A DNA stretch of 64,000 nucleotides from Kozakia baliensis (GTDB taxonomy: Bacteria > Pseudomonadota > Alphaproteobacteria > Acetobacterales > Acetobacteraceae), in assembly GCF_001787335.1 (NCBI RefSeq), contig NZ_CP014674.1:1382501-1446500 (forward strand). The letters run 5' to 3'. The translations under genes were made by a program, and so were the position numbers. Of this stretch, positions 19,155 through 27,247 are shown piece after piece. The notes beneath the pieces were generated by a model. That model did no database searches. It was not told the DNA's origin and saw only the letters and a program-made list of their open reading frames with translations. The stretch's first letter is position 1. Every line of letters begins with the position of its first letter.

Positions 19155-20258
19155 TCAGGCAGCAAGCCGATGGCGGATACGCTTATTGATGGCCAAGCCT
19201 TGGTCGTTGAAGATGTGGCAATGCTCGGGTGGAATAGTGAAGGAGATCGGTGCGTCGATTTCACCGCCATGATCGCCATCCGTCTGGATGACGAGAAGCT
19301 GGTTGTCCGGCAGGCGAATATGAAGCTGCGTCAGAGCGCCCAACCGCTCCACGATCTGAATGACGCCATGTCCATCGCCGTTCGGGTCGATCAGAATATG
19401 TTCCGGGCGAATGCCGAGTGTTACTGGCGCTCCAGCAACAGAACCTTCGGCTTCCACCGGCACATGGATGGTTTGGCCGGTCGAGAGTTGCACTGAGGCG
19501 CCATATTCGTCCACCGTCGCGACGCTCGCAGGGAGGAAATTCATCGGCGGGGAGCCGATGAACCGGGCCACGAACAGATTGCGCGGGTGGTGATAGAGTT
19601 CCAATGGCGAGCCGACCTGCTCGACAATGCCTTTTTGCAGCACCACGATTTTATCGGCCATGGTCATGGCCTCGATCTGGTCATGCGTGACGTAGATCGT
19701 CGTGGCGTTGAGGCGGCGATGAAGCGTCGCCAGTTCCACGCGCATCTGGCCGCGCAAAGCGGCATCGAGGTTCGAGAGAGGCTCATCGAACAAGAAGACT
19801 TTCGGGTTACGCACGATGGCGCGCCCAATCGCCACACGTTGCCGTTGGCCGCCGGACAACTGGCCGGGCTTGTGTTTCAGATAAGGTTCCAGTTGCAGAA
19901 CGCGCGCGACATCCGTGATCTTCGTGCGCCGTTCCTGCTCGGGCATTCCGGCCAGTTTGAGGCCGAATTCCATGTTCTGGTAAACGTTCATATGCGGATA
20001 CAACGCATAGGATTGGAACACCATCGCCAGCCCGCGCTTGGCTGGTTCGATATCGTTCACACGCTTGCCGTCGATCAGCAAATCGCCGCTAGTGATATCT
20101 TCGAGCCCTGCGATCATGCGCAACAATGTGGATTTGCCGCAGCCGGACGGACCGACGAATACGACGAATTCCTTATCCTCAATCGAGAGCGAGACGCCCT
20201 TGATGATTTCTTCCGTCAGATAGGTTTTGTGCAGATCGTTGAGTTGGACGGTCGCCAT
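19155..20258 (-). CDS. ABC transporter ATP-binding protein, MalK/SmoK (polyol) type
   Basis: The 367-residue ATPase of a polyol importer, working on the inner face of the membrane with the two permeases upstream. Walker A is GPSGCGKSTLLRMIAG, the signature LSGGQRQRVAIGRA, and Walker B VFLFDEPLSNLDAALRGQ. The C-terminal TOBE/OB region with LGIRPEHILIDPNG marks the CUT1 (MalK/UgpC) group. ATG 20258 is preferred over the GTG just before it, because GAGG is then seven bases upstream. It lies between the dehydrogenase and the second permease in a compact operon. Confidence 0.93.
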   Translation of the reverse strand: MATVQLNDLHKTYLTEEIIKGVSLSIEDKEFVVFVGPSGCGKSTLLRMIAGLEDITSGDLLIDGKRVNDIEPAKRGLAMVFQSYALYPHMNVYQNMEFGLKLAGMPEQERRTKITDVARVLQLEPYLKHKPGQLSGGQRQRVAIGRAIVRNPKVFLFDEPLSNLDAALRGQMRVELATLHRRLNATTIYVTHDQIEAMTMADKIVVLQKGIVEQVGSPLELYHHPRNLFVARFIGSPPMNFLPASVATVDEYGASVQLSTGQTIHVPVEAEGSVAGAPVTLGIRPEHILIDPNGDGHGVIQIVERLGALTQLHIRLPDNQLLVIQTDGDHGGEIDAPISFTIPPEHCHIFNDQGLAINKRIRHRLAA

Positions 20259-20304
20259 CACACGGCCTCGTTATTGCGAAGAAAGAAAAGGAAAAAGCGA
20301 AGGC

Positions 20305-21132
20305 TCATTTCACGGCTCCGAACGTTAGGCCGCGAACCAATTGCTTCTGACTGATCCAGCCGAAAATCAGGATCGGGGCCACGGCGAGCGTGGAGGCCGC
20401 CGAGAGCTTACCGAAGAACAGACCTTCCGGTGAGGAAAAGGACGCAATGAAGGCGGCGAGCGGCGCTGCATTGGATGAGGTCAGGTTGAGAGACCAAAAC
20501 GCTTCGTTCCAGCACAGAATCAAGGAAAGCAATGCGGTGGAAGCAATGCCGGGCAGGGCGAGCGGCAACAATACCACCGTAATTTCCTGCCAACGATTGG
20601 CCCCATCCATACGCCCGGCTTCCAGGATCGGCATCGGCACTTCACGAAAGAACGTATAGAGCATCCAAACCACGATCGGCAGATTGGTGAGCATATCCAC
20701 GATCGCAAGTCCAGTGAGCGTGTCGAGCAAATGCGTGTTGCGCGCGATCAGATAAATCGGCACCAGAACGCCGACGGGGGGAAGCATGCGCGTGGAGAGC
20801 ATCCACAACAATGTGGCACGCGTGCGAGCCGTGGGCGCAAAGGCCATCGAGTAAGCGGCAGGAATGGCGAGCAGGAGGGCCACTCCCGTCGCGACGACGG
20901 AAATAACGACGGTATTGATCGTGAAGTGCCAATAATTGGCGCGTTCGAATACCTCGTTATAACTTTCTAGCGTCGGTTTAAAAATGAGATGCGGCGGTGT
21001 CGAAATCGCATCCACTTCGCTTTTGAAACCGGTGATGAACATCCAGAAAAGCGGAAAGAATATCCAGATCGCAATGGCCCAGCCGAGGAGACCGATCAGA
21101 ACGCCTTTGGTGCGGCTTCTTTTAATGGCCAT
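20305..21132 (-). CDS. Polyol ABC transporter permease (MalG/SmoG type)
   Basis: A 275-residue inner-membrane permease with six hydrophobic segments. The ABC-contact loop EAGRMDGANRWQEITVVLLP near residue 185 is the EAA motif. ATG 21132 (MAIKRSRTKG) is preferred: GGAGG lies in the 3' end of the preceding permease gene, only four bases of intergenic DNA remain, and the longer frame would overlap that gene by 50 bases. Confidence 0.92.
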   Translation of the reverse strand: MAIKRSRTKGVLIGLLGWAIAIWIFFPLFWMFITGFKSEVDAISTPPHLIFKPTLESYNEVFERANYWHFTINTVVISVVATGVALLLAIPAAYSMAFAPTARTRATLLWMLSTRMLPPVGVLVPIYLIARNTHLLDTLTGLAIVDMLTNLPIVVWMLYTFFREVPMPILEAGRMDGANRWQEITVVLLPLALPGIASTALLSLILCWNEAFWSLNLTSSNAAPLAAFIASFSSPEGLFFGKLSAASTLAVAPILIFGWISQKQLVRGLTFGAVK

Positions 21133-21136
21133 GGTT

Positions 21137-22033
21137 TCAGGCCTCCAGATTACGGGCAACGGCCCGCACGAGGAACGCGGCGACAATATTAGCGATGACG
21201 ATGGCGATCACGCCGCCAGCCGATGCTCCGCCGACATCGAATTGCAGCAATGCGCGAGAATAGATGAGGAAGGCCAAATTGGTGGAAGCCACACCGGGAC
21301 CACCTGCCGTCGTCACCGAGATTTCAGCGAAGATCGTCAACAGATAGATTGTCTCGATCATCACGACGACGGTGATCGCACGGCTGAGATGAGGCAGGAT
21401 GATGTAGCGAAACTGCGCAATGGCCCCGGCGCCATCCATACGCGCCGCCTCTTTCTGCTCGCTATCGAGCGATTGCACGGCCGTTAGCAAAATGAGCACG
21501 GCGAAAGGCAGCCACTCCCAGGCGACGATCATCATGATGGTCGCCATGGGAAAGCGTTGCAGCCAGTCGATCGGCGTTAGTCCCACCGCGCGCATCATCG
21601 ATGAATAAACACCGTAGATCGGGTGGAGCATCAAATTCTTCCATAGAAGCGCGGAGACTGTCGGCATCACGAAGAAAGGCGAGATGACGAGCACGCGGGC
21701 GATGCCGCGCCCGAAAAAATCCTGATCGTAGAGAACAGCCAGGAGGGTTCCGCCGCCGACGCTGATCGCCAATACGCCGACCACGAGGATCAGCGTATTG
21801 AGCAAGGACTGAAGAAAATCCGGATCAGTCAGAAGATACCAGTAGTTATTGATCCCGGCGAACCCTTGAAGCGTCGGGTCCACGAGATTGTAGTTACGAA
21901 ACGAGTACCACAAGGTCAGCAACAAGGGTACGATCGACCAGACCAGCAAGATCAGCACCGCCGGGGAAAGCAGCGCAAAACCTGCGCTGCGTTTGGGGCG
22001 GACCGTCGTAGTCGCGTGCATGACGGCTTCCAT
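21137..22033 (-). CDS. Polyol ABC transporter permease (MalF/SmoF type)
   Basis: A 298-residue inner-membrane permease of the CUT1 sugar/polyol family, with about six transmembrane helices and the EAA-like loop EAARMDGAGAIAQFRYIILP near residue 210. It pairs with the next permease to form the translocation channel. An in-frame ATG at 22021 is an alternative start. It begins 13 bases after the binding-protein gene. Confidence 0.92.
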   Translation of the reverse strand: MEAVMHATTTVRPKRSAGFALLSPAVLILLVWSIVPLLLTLWYSFRNYNLVDPTLQGFAGINNYWYLLTDPDFLQSLLNTLILVVGVLAISVGGGTLLAVLYDQDFFGRGIARVLVISPFFVMPTVSALLWKNLMLHPIYGVYSSMMRAVGLTPIDWLQRFPMATIMMIVAWEWLPFAVLILLTAVQSLDSEQKEAARMDGAGAIAQFRYIILPHLSRAITVVVMIETIYLLTIFAEISVTTAGGPGVASTNLAFLIYSRALLQFDVGGASAGGVIAIVIANIVAAFLVRAVARNLEA

Positions 22034-22046
22034 GAAAGTCTCTATC

Positions 22047-23372
22047 CTAGTGAGAGTAGCCGGATTGGCGCATGGTGCGCGTGACCGAACTTTGTGCCGA
22101 GGCCAACGCCTGATCGACCGTCACCTGGCCTGAAAGCGTGGCGGCGATCGTCTGCCCGACCTGCGTTCCAAGCGCTTGGAACTGAGGAATTCCGACGAAT
22201 TGTGCGCCACCATAGGGGCGAGGCTGTGCGGTCTGGCCGTTTGGATCGGCCGTTTCGATCGCGTGCTGCACGAAGGACGCGAACGGTGCGGCCTTCTGGT
22301 ATTCAGGCGTCTTGTAAGTGGAAGCACGCGTCCCTGCCGGAACCGCAACCCAACCCTTCCGCTCCGCCACGAGCTTCACGTATTCTTTGGAAGTCGCCCA
22401 AGTGATGAAAGTCTGTGCGTCTTCCGTATGTTTGGAACTGGCAGGAATGGCGAGGTTCCAACTCCACAGCCATGTCGGGCCTTTGCCGTAAGCTCCCTTG
22501 GGTGAAGGAGCGAACCCGACCTTATCGGCAACTTGCGATTGTTTGGGATCGAACAGAAGGCCCCCGGCAACTGTTGAATCAATCCACATGCCACAGTGAC
22601 CGCTAGCAAACAGGGCTAGATTTTCATTGAAGCCGTTGGACGTGGCGCCGGGAGGGCCATCTTCGCGCAGAGCGGATACATACCAATTTATCGCAGCCTT
22701 CCAGGCTGGGCTATCGATCAGCGGCTTCCAGCCCATCCCGAACCATTGGCCGCCGAACGTGTTCACCAGCGAGGTGACATAGGCCATGTTTTCGCCCCAG
22801 CCCGGTTTGCCGCGCAGGCAGATACCGTAAACCTGGTTCGATTTATCCGTAATCTTGTCCGCAAAGCCACGGATCTCATCGTAGGTCGGGCTTTCCGGCA
22901 TAGTCAGGCCCGCTTTTTTGAACAGGTCGGTCCGGTAATAGGTCATGACGCTTTCCGCATAGAACGGAAGCGCATAGATTTGCCCATTGACGGATAGGCC
23001 CTGGCGCACGGCCGGAAGGATATCCTGCATGTCGTAATCCGCAGCGGGATGAAGCTCGGCAAGCCATTTTTGCTTGGCCCAGATCGGCACTTCGTAATTG
23101 CCGATGGTCATAATATCGAATTGTCCCGCACCCGTGGCGATATCGGTGGTGACGCGTTGGCGCAGAACGTTTTCTTCCAACGTCACCCATTTCAGGTGAA
23201 TGCCAGGGTGGGTTTTTTCAAATTCGCTGGAAAGCTGGCGCATGATGATCATGTCGCCATTATTGACGGTTGCGATCGTCAGTTCGCTTTCAGCGTGTGC
23301 TGCTGCCAGGCATGTACCCATCGTCAGCGCGGCGAGGGACGCAATACGAAGTTTGTTTTTCAAATGGGCCAT
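22047..23372 (-). CDS. Periplasmic polyol/sugar-binding protein of the ABC transporter
   Basis: A 441-residue solute-binding protein with a clear Sec signal peptide (MAHLKNKLRIASLAALTMG ... AAAHAE). The mature start ELTIATVNNGDMIIMRQLSS and the segment FDIMTIGNYEVPIWAKQKWL are typical of polyol (sorbitol/mannitol) binding proteins of cluster B. It captures substrate in the periplasm for the two permeases. I start at ATG 23372, where the signal peptide begins and GAGG is upstream; the open frame continues 30 codons further without similarity. Confidence 0.9.
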   Translation of the reverse strand: MAHLKNKLRIASLAALTMGTCLAAAHAESELTIATVNNGDMIIMRQLSSEFEKTHPGIHLKWVTLEENVLRQRVTTDIATGAGQFDIMTIGNYEVPIWAKQKWLAELHPAADYDMQDILPAVRQGLSVNGQIYALPFYAESVMTYYRTDLFKKAGLTMPESPTYDEIRGFADKITDKSNQVYGICLRGKPGWGENMAYVTSLVNTFGGQWFGMGWKPLIDSPAWKAAINWYVSALREDGPPGATSNGFNENLALFASGHCGMWIDSTVAGGLLFDPKQSQVADKVGFAPSPKGAYGKGPTWLWSWNLAIPASSKHTEDAQTFITWATSKEYVKLVAERKGWVAVPAGTRASTYKTPEYQKAAPFASFVQHAIETADPNGQTAQPRPYGGAQFVGIPQFQALGTQVGQTIAATLSGQVTVDQALASAQSSVTRTMRQSGYSH

Positions 23373-23458
23373 TGATAAGGACCTCGTTGAGGACTCGCCA
23401 TGTATGGGAGGCCTACGATTGAATGAAATTCTGAATAAATCCGCTATTGGCGGTGTGG

Positions 23459-25117
23459 TCATGAAGAAGCGGGAACGAGCGCCTCCTTATGAATGGCGTC
23501 ATACATATGGCGCCGATAGCGGAGTTGATCGTCATGCATGGCGCGAAACACGTCCATCTTCGCGTCATGAAACGACCGGGTTTGCGGGTCCGGTCGAATT
23601 TCGGAGCCGGCTTTGCTCATGCGCGCCATCGCGCTCCGCAAATCCGGGTAGGCCTGCGCCGCGACGGCACCCAAAATGGCCGCACCAAGCAAGACGGCGT
23701 CCGGCTCTTGGGGCAGCAGAATGCGGCACCCTGTCGCGTTGGCATGTTCGCGCAGGAAGATCGGGTTTTTGGTGCCGCCTCCCGTCGCAAGGATCGTATC
23801 GATATGGTACCCTTGCGCGTTCAGGGCGTCGATAATATCGCGCGTGCCGTAAGCGATGCCTTGAATCGTCGCGAGATATAGCTGCGCCAGATCGTCTTTC
23901 GTCGCGGAAAGCGTCAAACCCGAGATCATGCCGCGCGAGAGCGGGTCGGCATAAGGTGAGCGATTGCCGTGGAAATCGGGAAAGACATGCAGATCGGCCG
24001 TCGTCGCGCCTGGTGCGTGTTCTTGTTCGCTTTCCTTAATACGCGCATTCAGCAGATCATAGACTGTCGTGTCCTCTTCCTTAGCCTGTTGCGCCAGAGA
24101 AGGGCCTTGAGCGTGGCTTTCAATAATGAAATCCACCAGCGATCCGACAGCGGATTGCCCGGCTTCGTTCAGCCACATATTCGGGATCATCGCTTCGGAA
24201 TACGGACCCCAAACGCCTTTGACGAAACGCGGTTCACGCGAGATCGCCATATGGCAACTTGATGTGCCTCCAATGAGCGCAACACTGTGGTTTAGCGCTT
24301 CATCGTGCAATTTATCGCCGGAGGCAGCGCCCAACAAACCAATGCCGCCCGCATGCGCGTCAATCGCGGAAACGCCCACGGGAATGCCCGGCTTCAACCC
24401 CAGTTCGGCAGCAGCCTCCAGGGTAAGACCCTGGCCGACGATTCCGCCGAGCGGTTTGATCTCTTGCCCGATCCGGCGATAATTTTCGGAAACGAGTTCT
24501 TCCAAACCGATAGCTTTGAAATAGGAGTCATCCCAGCGTTTTTCGTGCGCGAGATACGTCCATTTGCAAACGGTCGAACAGCAGGAACGAGAGTCGGTGC
24601 TTGTCGCTCGCCATGTCAGGAAATCGGGAAGATCGAAAAAGTAACCTGCTTTTTCGAAAGTCTCGGGTAAATGACGTTTGAGCCACAGAAGCTTCGGCGT
24701 CTCCATTTCCGGAGAAATCGTGCCGCCGACATAGCGCAGAACGTCATAATGCCCGCGATTGATTTCCTCCGCTTCCGCCAAAGCGCGGTGATCGGCCCAC
24801 AGAATGATATTCTGCTCCGGCGCGCCATGCGGATCGATCGATAAGCTGTTCCCGCTGGAATCCAGAACGACGAGAGAGCACGTGGCGTCGAATCCAATTC
24901 CTCGAATGGTAACGGGTTCGCGCAGTTTGGACATCGCGCCTCGAACGCTATGGCAGACCGCATGCCAGATACCGTCCGACGATTGTTGAGCGAAATCCGG
25001 GGCAGGGTGCCACGTACGGATAGGCGTTACGCTTGCAGCAAGTTTCGTACCGTCGAGAGAGAAGATTCCAGCACGGGCGCTTCCCGTCCCGACATCCACT
25101 CCAATTACTGCGTCCAT
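23459..25117 (-). CDS. FGGY-family pentulose kinase (D-ribulokinase-like)
   Basis: A 552-residue sugar kinase, first gene of the polyol operon. The N-terminal phosphate motif is IGVDVGTGSARAGIFSLDG, the FGGY signatures appear as NIILWADHRALAEAEEIN, ETPKLLWLKRHLP and the C-terminal ATGGGTKNPIFLREHANATG. The long form with CCSTVCKWTYLAHEKRW resembles the D-ribulokinase/FGGY-domain group more than xylulokinase. The expected reaction is D-ribulose plus ATP to D-ribulose 5-phosphate. Start at the ATG of MDAVIGVDVG; a GTG five codons upstream is less likely. Substrate identity is inference from family and from the adjacent polyol dehydrogenase. Confidence 0.88.
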   Translation of the reverse strand: MDAVIGVDVGTGSARAGIFSLDGTKLAASVTPIRTWHPAPDFAQQSSDGIWHAVCHSVRGAMSKLREPVTIRGIGFDATCSLVVLDSSGNSLSIDPHGAPEQNIILWADHRALAEAEEINRGHYDVLRYVGGTISPEMETPKLLWLKRHLPETFEKAGYFFDLPDFLTWRATSTDSRSCCSTVCKWTYLAHEKRWDDSYFKAIGLEELVSENYRRIGQEIKPLGGIVGQGLTLEAAAELGLKPGIPVGVSAIDAHAGGIGLLGAASGDKLHDEALNHSVALIGGTSSCHMAISREPRFVKGVWGPYSEAMIPNMWLNEAGQSAVGSLVDFIIESHAQGPSLAQQAKEEDTTVYDLLNARIKESEQEHAPGATTADLHVFPDFHGNRSPYADPLSRGMISGLTLSATKDDLAQLYLATIQGIAYGTRDIIDALNAQGYHIDTILATGGGTKNPIFLREHANATGCRILLPQEPDAVLLGAAILGAVAAQAYPDLRSAMARMSKAGSEIRPDPQTRSFHDAKMDVFRAMHDDQLRYRRHMYDAIHKEALVPASS

Positions 25118-25190
25118 AACAAAAACACCCACATATTAACATCAGTTCATGTGATGATAATCTGTGAACAAGTGCAATTCACCATCGCGT

Positions 25191-25208
25191 GTAACGAAAA
25201 CGCTTTAC
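25191..25208 (-). promoter_or_regulatory. Possible LacI-family operator of the polyol operon
   Basis: GTAACGAAAACGCTTTAC has inverted ends (GTAA/TTAC) around an AAAACGCTTT core like LacI/GalR operators, with the central CG step. It lies about 75 bases before the kinase gene. No LacI-type regulator gene is in the window, so this is a weak call. Confidence 0.3.
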
Positions 25209-25344
25209 GTCAAAGGGTTTTGCGGCACAGAGAATTTCACCGTTGGATGAATTTCAAAAATTCGTTTTCAACTAAAAAAGAACCTTATGTTCGTTTCCGA
25301 AAAATCAGGGCCATAGCACATCGGGAAGCTCTTTTGCAGAGTTC

Positions 25345-25372
25345 ACCTATCTGGCCTTAAGGCCAGATAGGT
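25345..25372. repeat. Perfect 28-bp palindrome beside the insertion sequence
   Basis: ACCTATCTGGCCTT is followed immediately by its exact reverse complement AAGGCCAGATAGGT, with no loop. It sits 66 bases before the transposase start. It may be the target that the IS110 element chose (relatives favour palindromic sites), part of the element's left end, or an operator. Confidence 0.8.
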
Positions 25373-25394
25373 GGCCACGGACCGGGCGATATGT

Positions 25395-26808
25395 CTCCAC
25401 AATGATGGTGTCCAGCCACACAGGGGAGATAACCGGCCGTGACCAGACCCAACCCTACACCGACAACAGCTGTTCTCGTCGCTATCGATGTTGCCAAATC
25501 ACGCAATGAAGTCTTGATTGAGGTGCCCGGTAATCGACGGCGTCGACGCCTGACTGTGGCCAACACGCGCACAGAACATGACCGTTTCATTGCAGAACTG
25601 CAGGCCCTGGCACCGCGGCCGGTCATTGTTGGCTTCGAACCGACCGGACATTATCATCGTCCGCTGGCCTGGCGCCTCGTGCAGGCCGGGTTTGATGCAC
25701 GCCTGATTTCTTCGGTCGCTCTGGCCCGCACGCGAGAGGCGCTGCACAACGGCTGGGACAAGAATGACCCCAAGGATGCACAGGTCATCCTGCACATGCT
25801 CCAGATTGGCGCAGCCAAACCATATCATGATCCTCTTGCCAACGAGATCAACAACATTCAGGAATTGTCCGTTACCCATGAAGTGATTTCCCGTGCCAAA
25901 ACCGAGGTCCAGCACCGGATCCTTACCCACTATCTGCCTCTCTATTTTCCGGAAATTGAGCGCTTCAAGGGCAACACGCGCAGCGACTGGTTCTTTGCCC
26001 TCCTTGAGCAATTTCCTGTTCCAGCTGCTATTACCGCGCTCAGCAAGGAGGCGTTTGTTGCTGCCGCCTGGAGTGTTGTTGGGCGCAAGGTCAGTAAATC
26101 TCGTCTTCTGGGTGATATCTGGGAAACAGCTCATAGATCGATTGCGCTGCCTGTTTCTCCGGATGCCCCAGCGATCGAGATGTTCCGGGTCGTCCTAGGC
26201 GAGGCGCGAAGGCTGATCGCGCAACGTGATGCGATCGAGGAAGCTGCGATTGACCTACTCGGCGATCACAGCGACTTTCAACGCTTGCAGCAGGTGCCGG
26301 GGATCGGGCCAATCCATGCCCTGACGATTCTTGCCGAGGCAGGCGACCTGCGGCGATTTCGTCATCACCGGCAATTTCTGAAATTCTGTGGTCTTGACCT
26401 GTCAACCTATCAGTCAGGCCAATATCGCGGCAAAACCAAGCTGTCCAAACGCGGCAACGCGCGTCTGCGACGGACACTGTGGATGGCGGCACAGGTCGCC
26501 ATTCGCCAGCGTGAGAACAGCTTCCGTGACAAGTTCGACCGCTATGTGGCCAGGGACCGGCATGATCCGGACCTGCGCCGCAAGGCGTTCACAGCCATCA
26601 CCGCAAAGATGGGGCGCGTTGTGCACGCGATCATCAAACGCGGTGACGATTACCGGCCTTTCGTCGAAGGGCCGGTGCCAGGTGGAGGAACCCCTCTCTA
26701 TTGGTGCCATGAGGGCGCATCTGCGACCCTGTAGATAATGTTAGGGTCTTCCACCTGGGTTTTCGCATCCCATCTTCAGGACGGTTAGGGCCACGGCACC
26801 AACATGCC
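25395..26808 (+). mobile_element. IS110-family insertion sequence (boundaries approximate)
   Basis: A single complete DEDD transposase gene with short non-coding ends. Imperfect subterminal inverted repeats are visible: ATGATGGTGTCCAGCC at 25402-25417 and, reversed, ATGTTGGTGCCGTGGCC at 26789-26805. That arrangement fits the IS1111 subgroup, and the boundaries given assume a few bases outside each repeat. I could not find a target duplication, which these elements often lack. The true ends may lie up to about 60 bases further out. Confidence 0.65.
25439..26734 (+). CDS. IS110-family transposase (DEDD recombinase)
   Basis: A full-length 431-residue transposase that moves the element by RNA-guided recombination. 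The RuvC-like N-terminal domain shows Asp17 in LVAIDVAKSRNEV, Glu67 in IVGFEPTGHYHR, and Asp110/Asp113 in WDKNDPKDAQVI. The C-terminal Tnp_20 domain contains QVPGIGPIHALTILAEAGDL and a serine block LSTYQSGQYRGKTKLSKRGN, supplying the catalytic Ser. The start is GTG 25439, with GGGGAG upstream. The frame is intact, so the element could be active. Its coding style looks different from the flanking genes. Confidence 0.93.
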   Translation: MTRPNPTPTTAVLVAIDVAKSRNEVLIEVPGNRRRRRLTVANTRTEHDRFIAELQALAPRPVIVGFEPTGHYHRPLAWRLVQAGFDARLISSVALARTREALHNGWDKNDPKDAQVILHMLQIGAAKPYHDPLANEINNIQELSVTHEVISRAKTEVQHRILTHYLPLYFPEIERFKGNTRSDWFFALLEQFPVPAAITALSKEAFVAAAWSVVGRKVSKSRLLGDIWETAHRSIALPVSPDAPAIEMFRVVLGEARRLIAQRDAIEEAAIDLLGDHSDFQRLQQVPGIGPIHALTILAEAGDLRRFRHHRQFLKFCGLDLSTYQSGQYRGKTKLSKRGNARLRRTLWMAAQVAIRQRENSFRDKFDRYVARDRHDPDLRRKAFTAITAKMGRVVHAIIKRGDDYRPFVEGPVPGGGTPLYWCHEGASATL

Positions 26809-26820
26809 GCACTGGACCCT
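26787..26820 (+). ncRNA. Strong hairpin at the IS right end, candidate guide (seek/bridge) RNA element
   Basis: AGGG-CCA pairs with TGG-A-CCCT as an outer stem and CGGCA with TGCCG as an inner stem, about 12 base pairs in 34 nt, 53 nt after the transposase stop. IS110/IS1111 elements encode a structured RNA in a non-coding end that specifies target and donor, in the IS1111 group downstream of the transposase. Expression is not shown by the sequence. Confidence 0.35.
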
Positions 26821-26861
26821 GTGTTTGCTATGGCCGGGAGCGCCCTTATTTTGCGGTGGAG

Positions 26862-26948
26862 ACCGCCTGGTTTTTGCTTGCAGTATTTTTCAACGACAGT
26901 GCAAACTGCCGATGGAGACGTGTTGCCAAATCGACCGGATGCTTCCCG
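26862..26948 (-). pseudogene. Probable remnant of an IS630-type transposase N terminus
   Basis: On the minus strand the stretch YREASGRFGNTSPSAVCTVV, then EKYCKQKPGG, reads like the first helix-turn-helix of IS630-family proteins (REAAxRFGVSxSSVxRWVxRY followed by KPxGG). Nothing recognisable continues on either side, and the stretch stops near the IS110 right end. It looks like the leftover of an older insertion. A chance resemblance remains possible. Confidence 0.4.
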
Positions 26949-27137
26949 ATATAGGACGTTGTCGATAAGGAGCCATCTCATATCGAAACGATCGTCGTTT
27001 TCGCAAAACAACATATTAGAGTGCTTCTGTTTCGCATGCGTTCGCATTGAACTTGAAACAAAAATCTCGCTAGATTTGTTTATTAAATCATTTTTTGTGT
27101 TATTTAGAAAACTTAGTTTTAAATAACGCTCCTCCGT

Positions 27138-27143
27138 TATAAT
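27138..27143 (+). promoter_or_regulatory. Candidate -10 element of the edd-eda promoter
   Basis: A perfect TATAAT lies 104 bases upstream of edd in an AT-rich tract. The -35 is weak (TTAGTT at 27113-27118, 19-base spacing), so an activator may be needed. Confidence 0.35.
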
Positions 27144-27247
27144 TTTATTGCTCAACGGGAGTTGATTTGCCAAGGCTTCATCGCTAGAGAAGTCATCCCT
27201 CAGTCTCGGCTGCGGGCGGTTTTCAAGTATGGATATTGTGAGATCTC

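Larger units (their letters stand above)
25118..25438. other. Region between the polyol operon and the IS110 transposase
   Basis: 321 bases without a credible gene. The left part should hold the promoter and a LacI-type operator candidate (25191-25208) of the minus-strand polyol operon. The right part holds a perfect 28-bp palindrome (25345-25372) and the left end of the insertion sequence. Short open frames here look random. Confidence 0.7.
26735..27247. other. Region between the IS110 transposase and edd
   Basis: 513 bases. From left to right: the right end of the IS with a strong hairpin (26787-26820), a small hairpin followed by CTGGTTTTT (26853-26876), a minus-strand stretch resembling an IS630 N terminus (26862-26948), then an AT-rich tract with the edd promoter. 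Open frames on both strands are long by chance and only the IS630-like part has family character. Confidence 0.7.

Noticed and set aside
26821-27126. Plus-strand open frame of 101 codons upstream of edd
   Set aside because: No family similarity or ribosome site, and it runs opposite to the IS630-like remnant into an AT-rich promoter tract.
26634-27173. Minus-strand open frame of 179 codons overlapping the transposase 3' end
   Set aside because: Most of it is antisense to the IS and to a structured non-coding end. Only an internal stretch (26862-26948) resembles a protein family and is annotated as an IS630 remnant.
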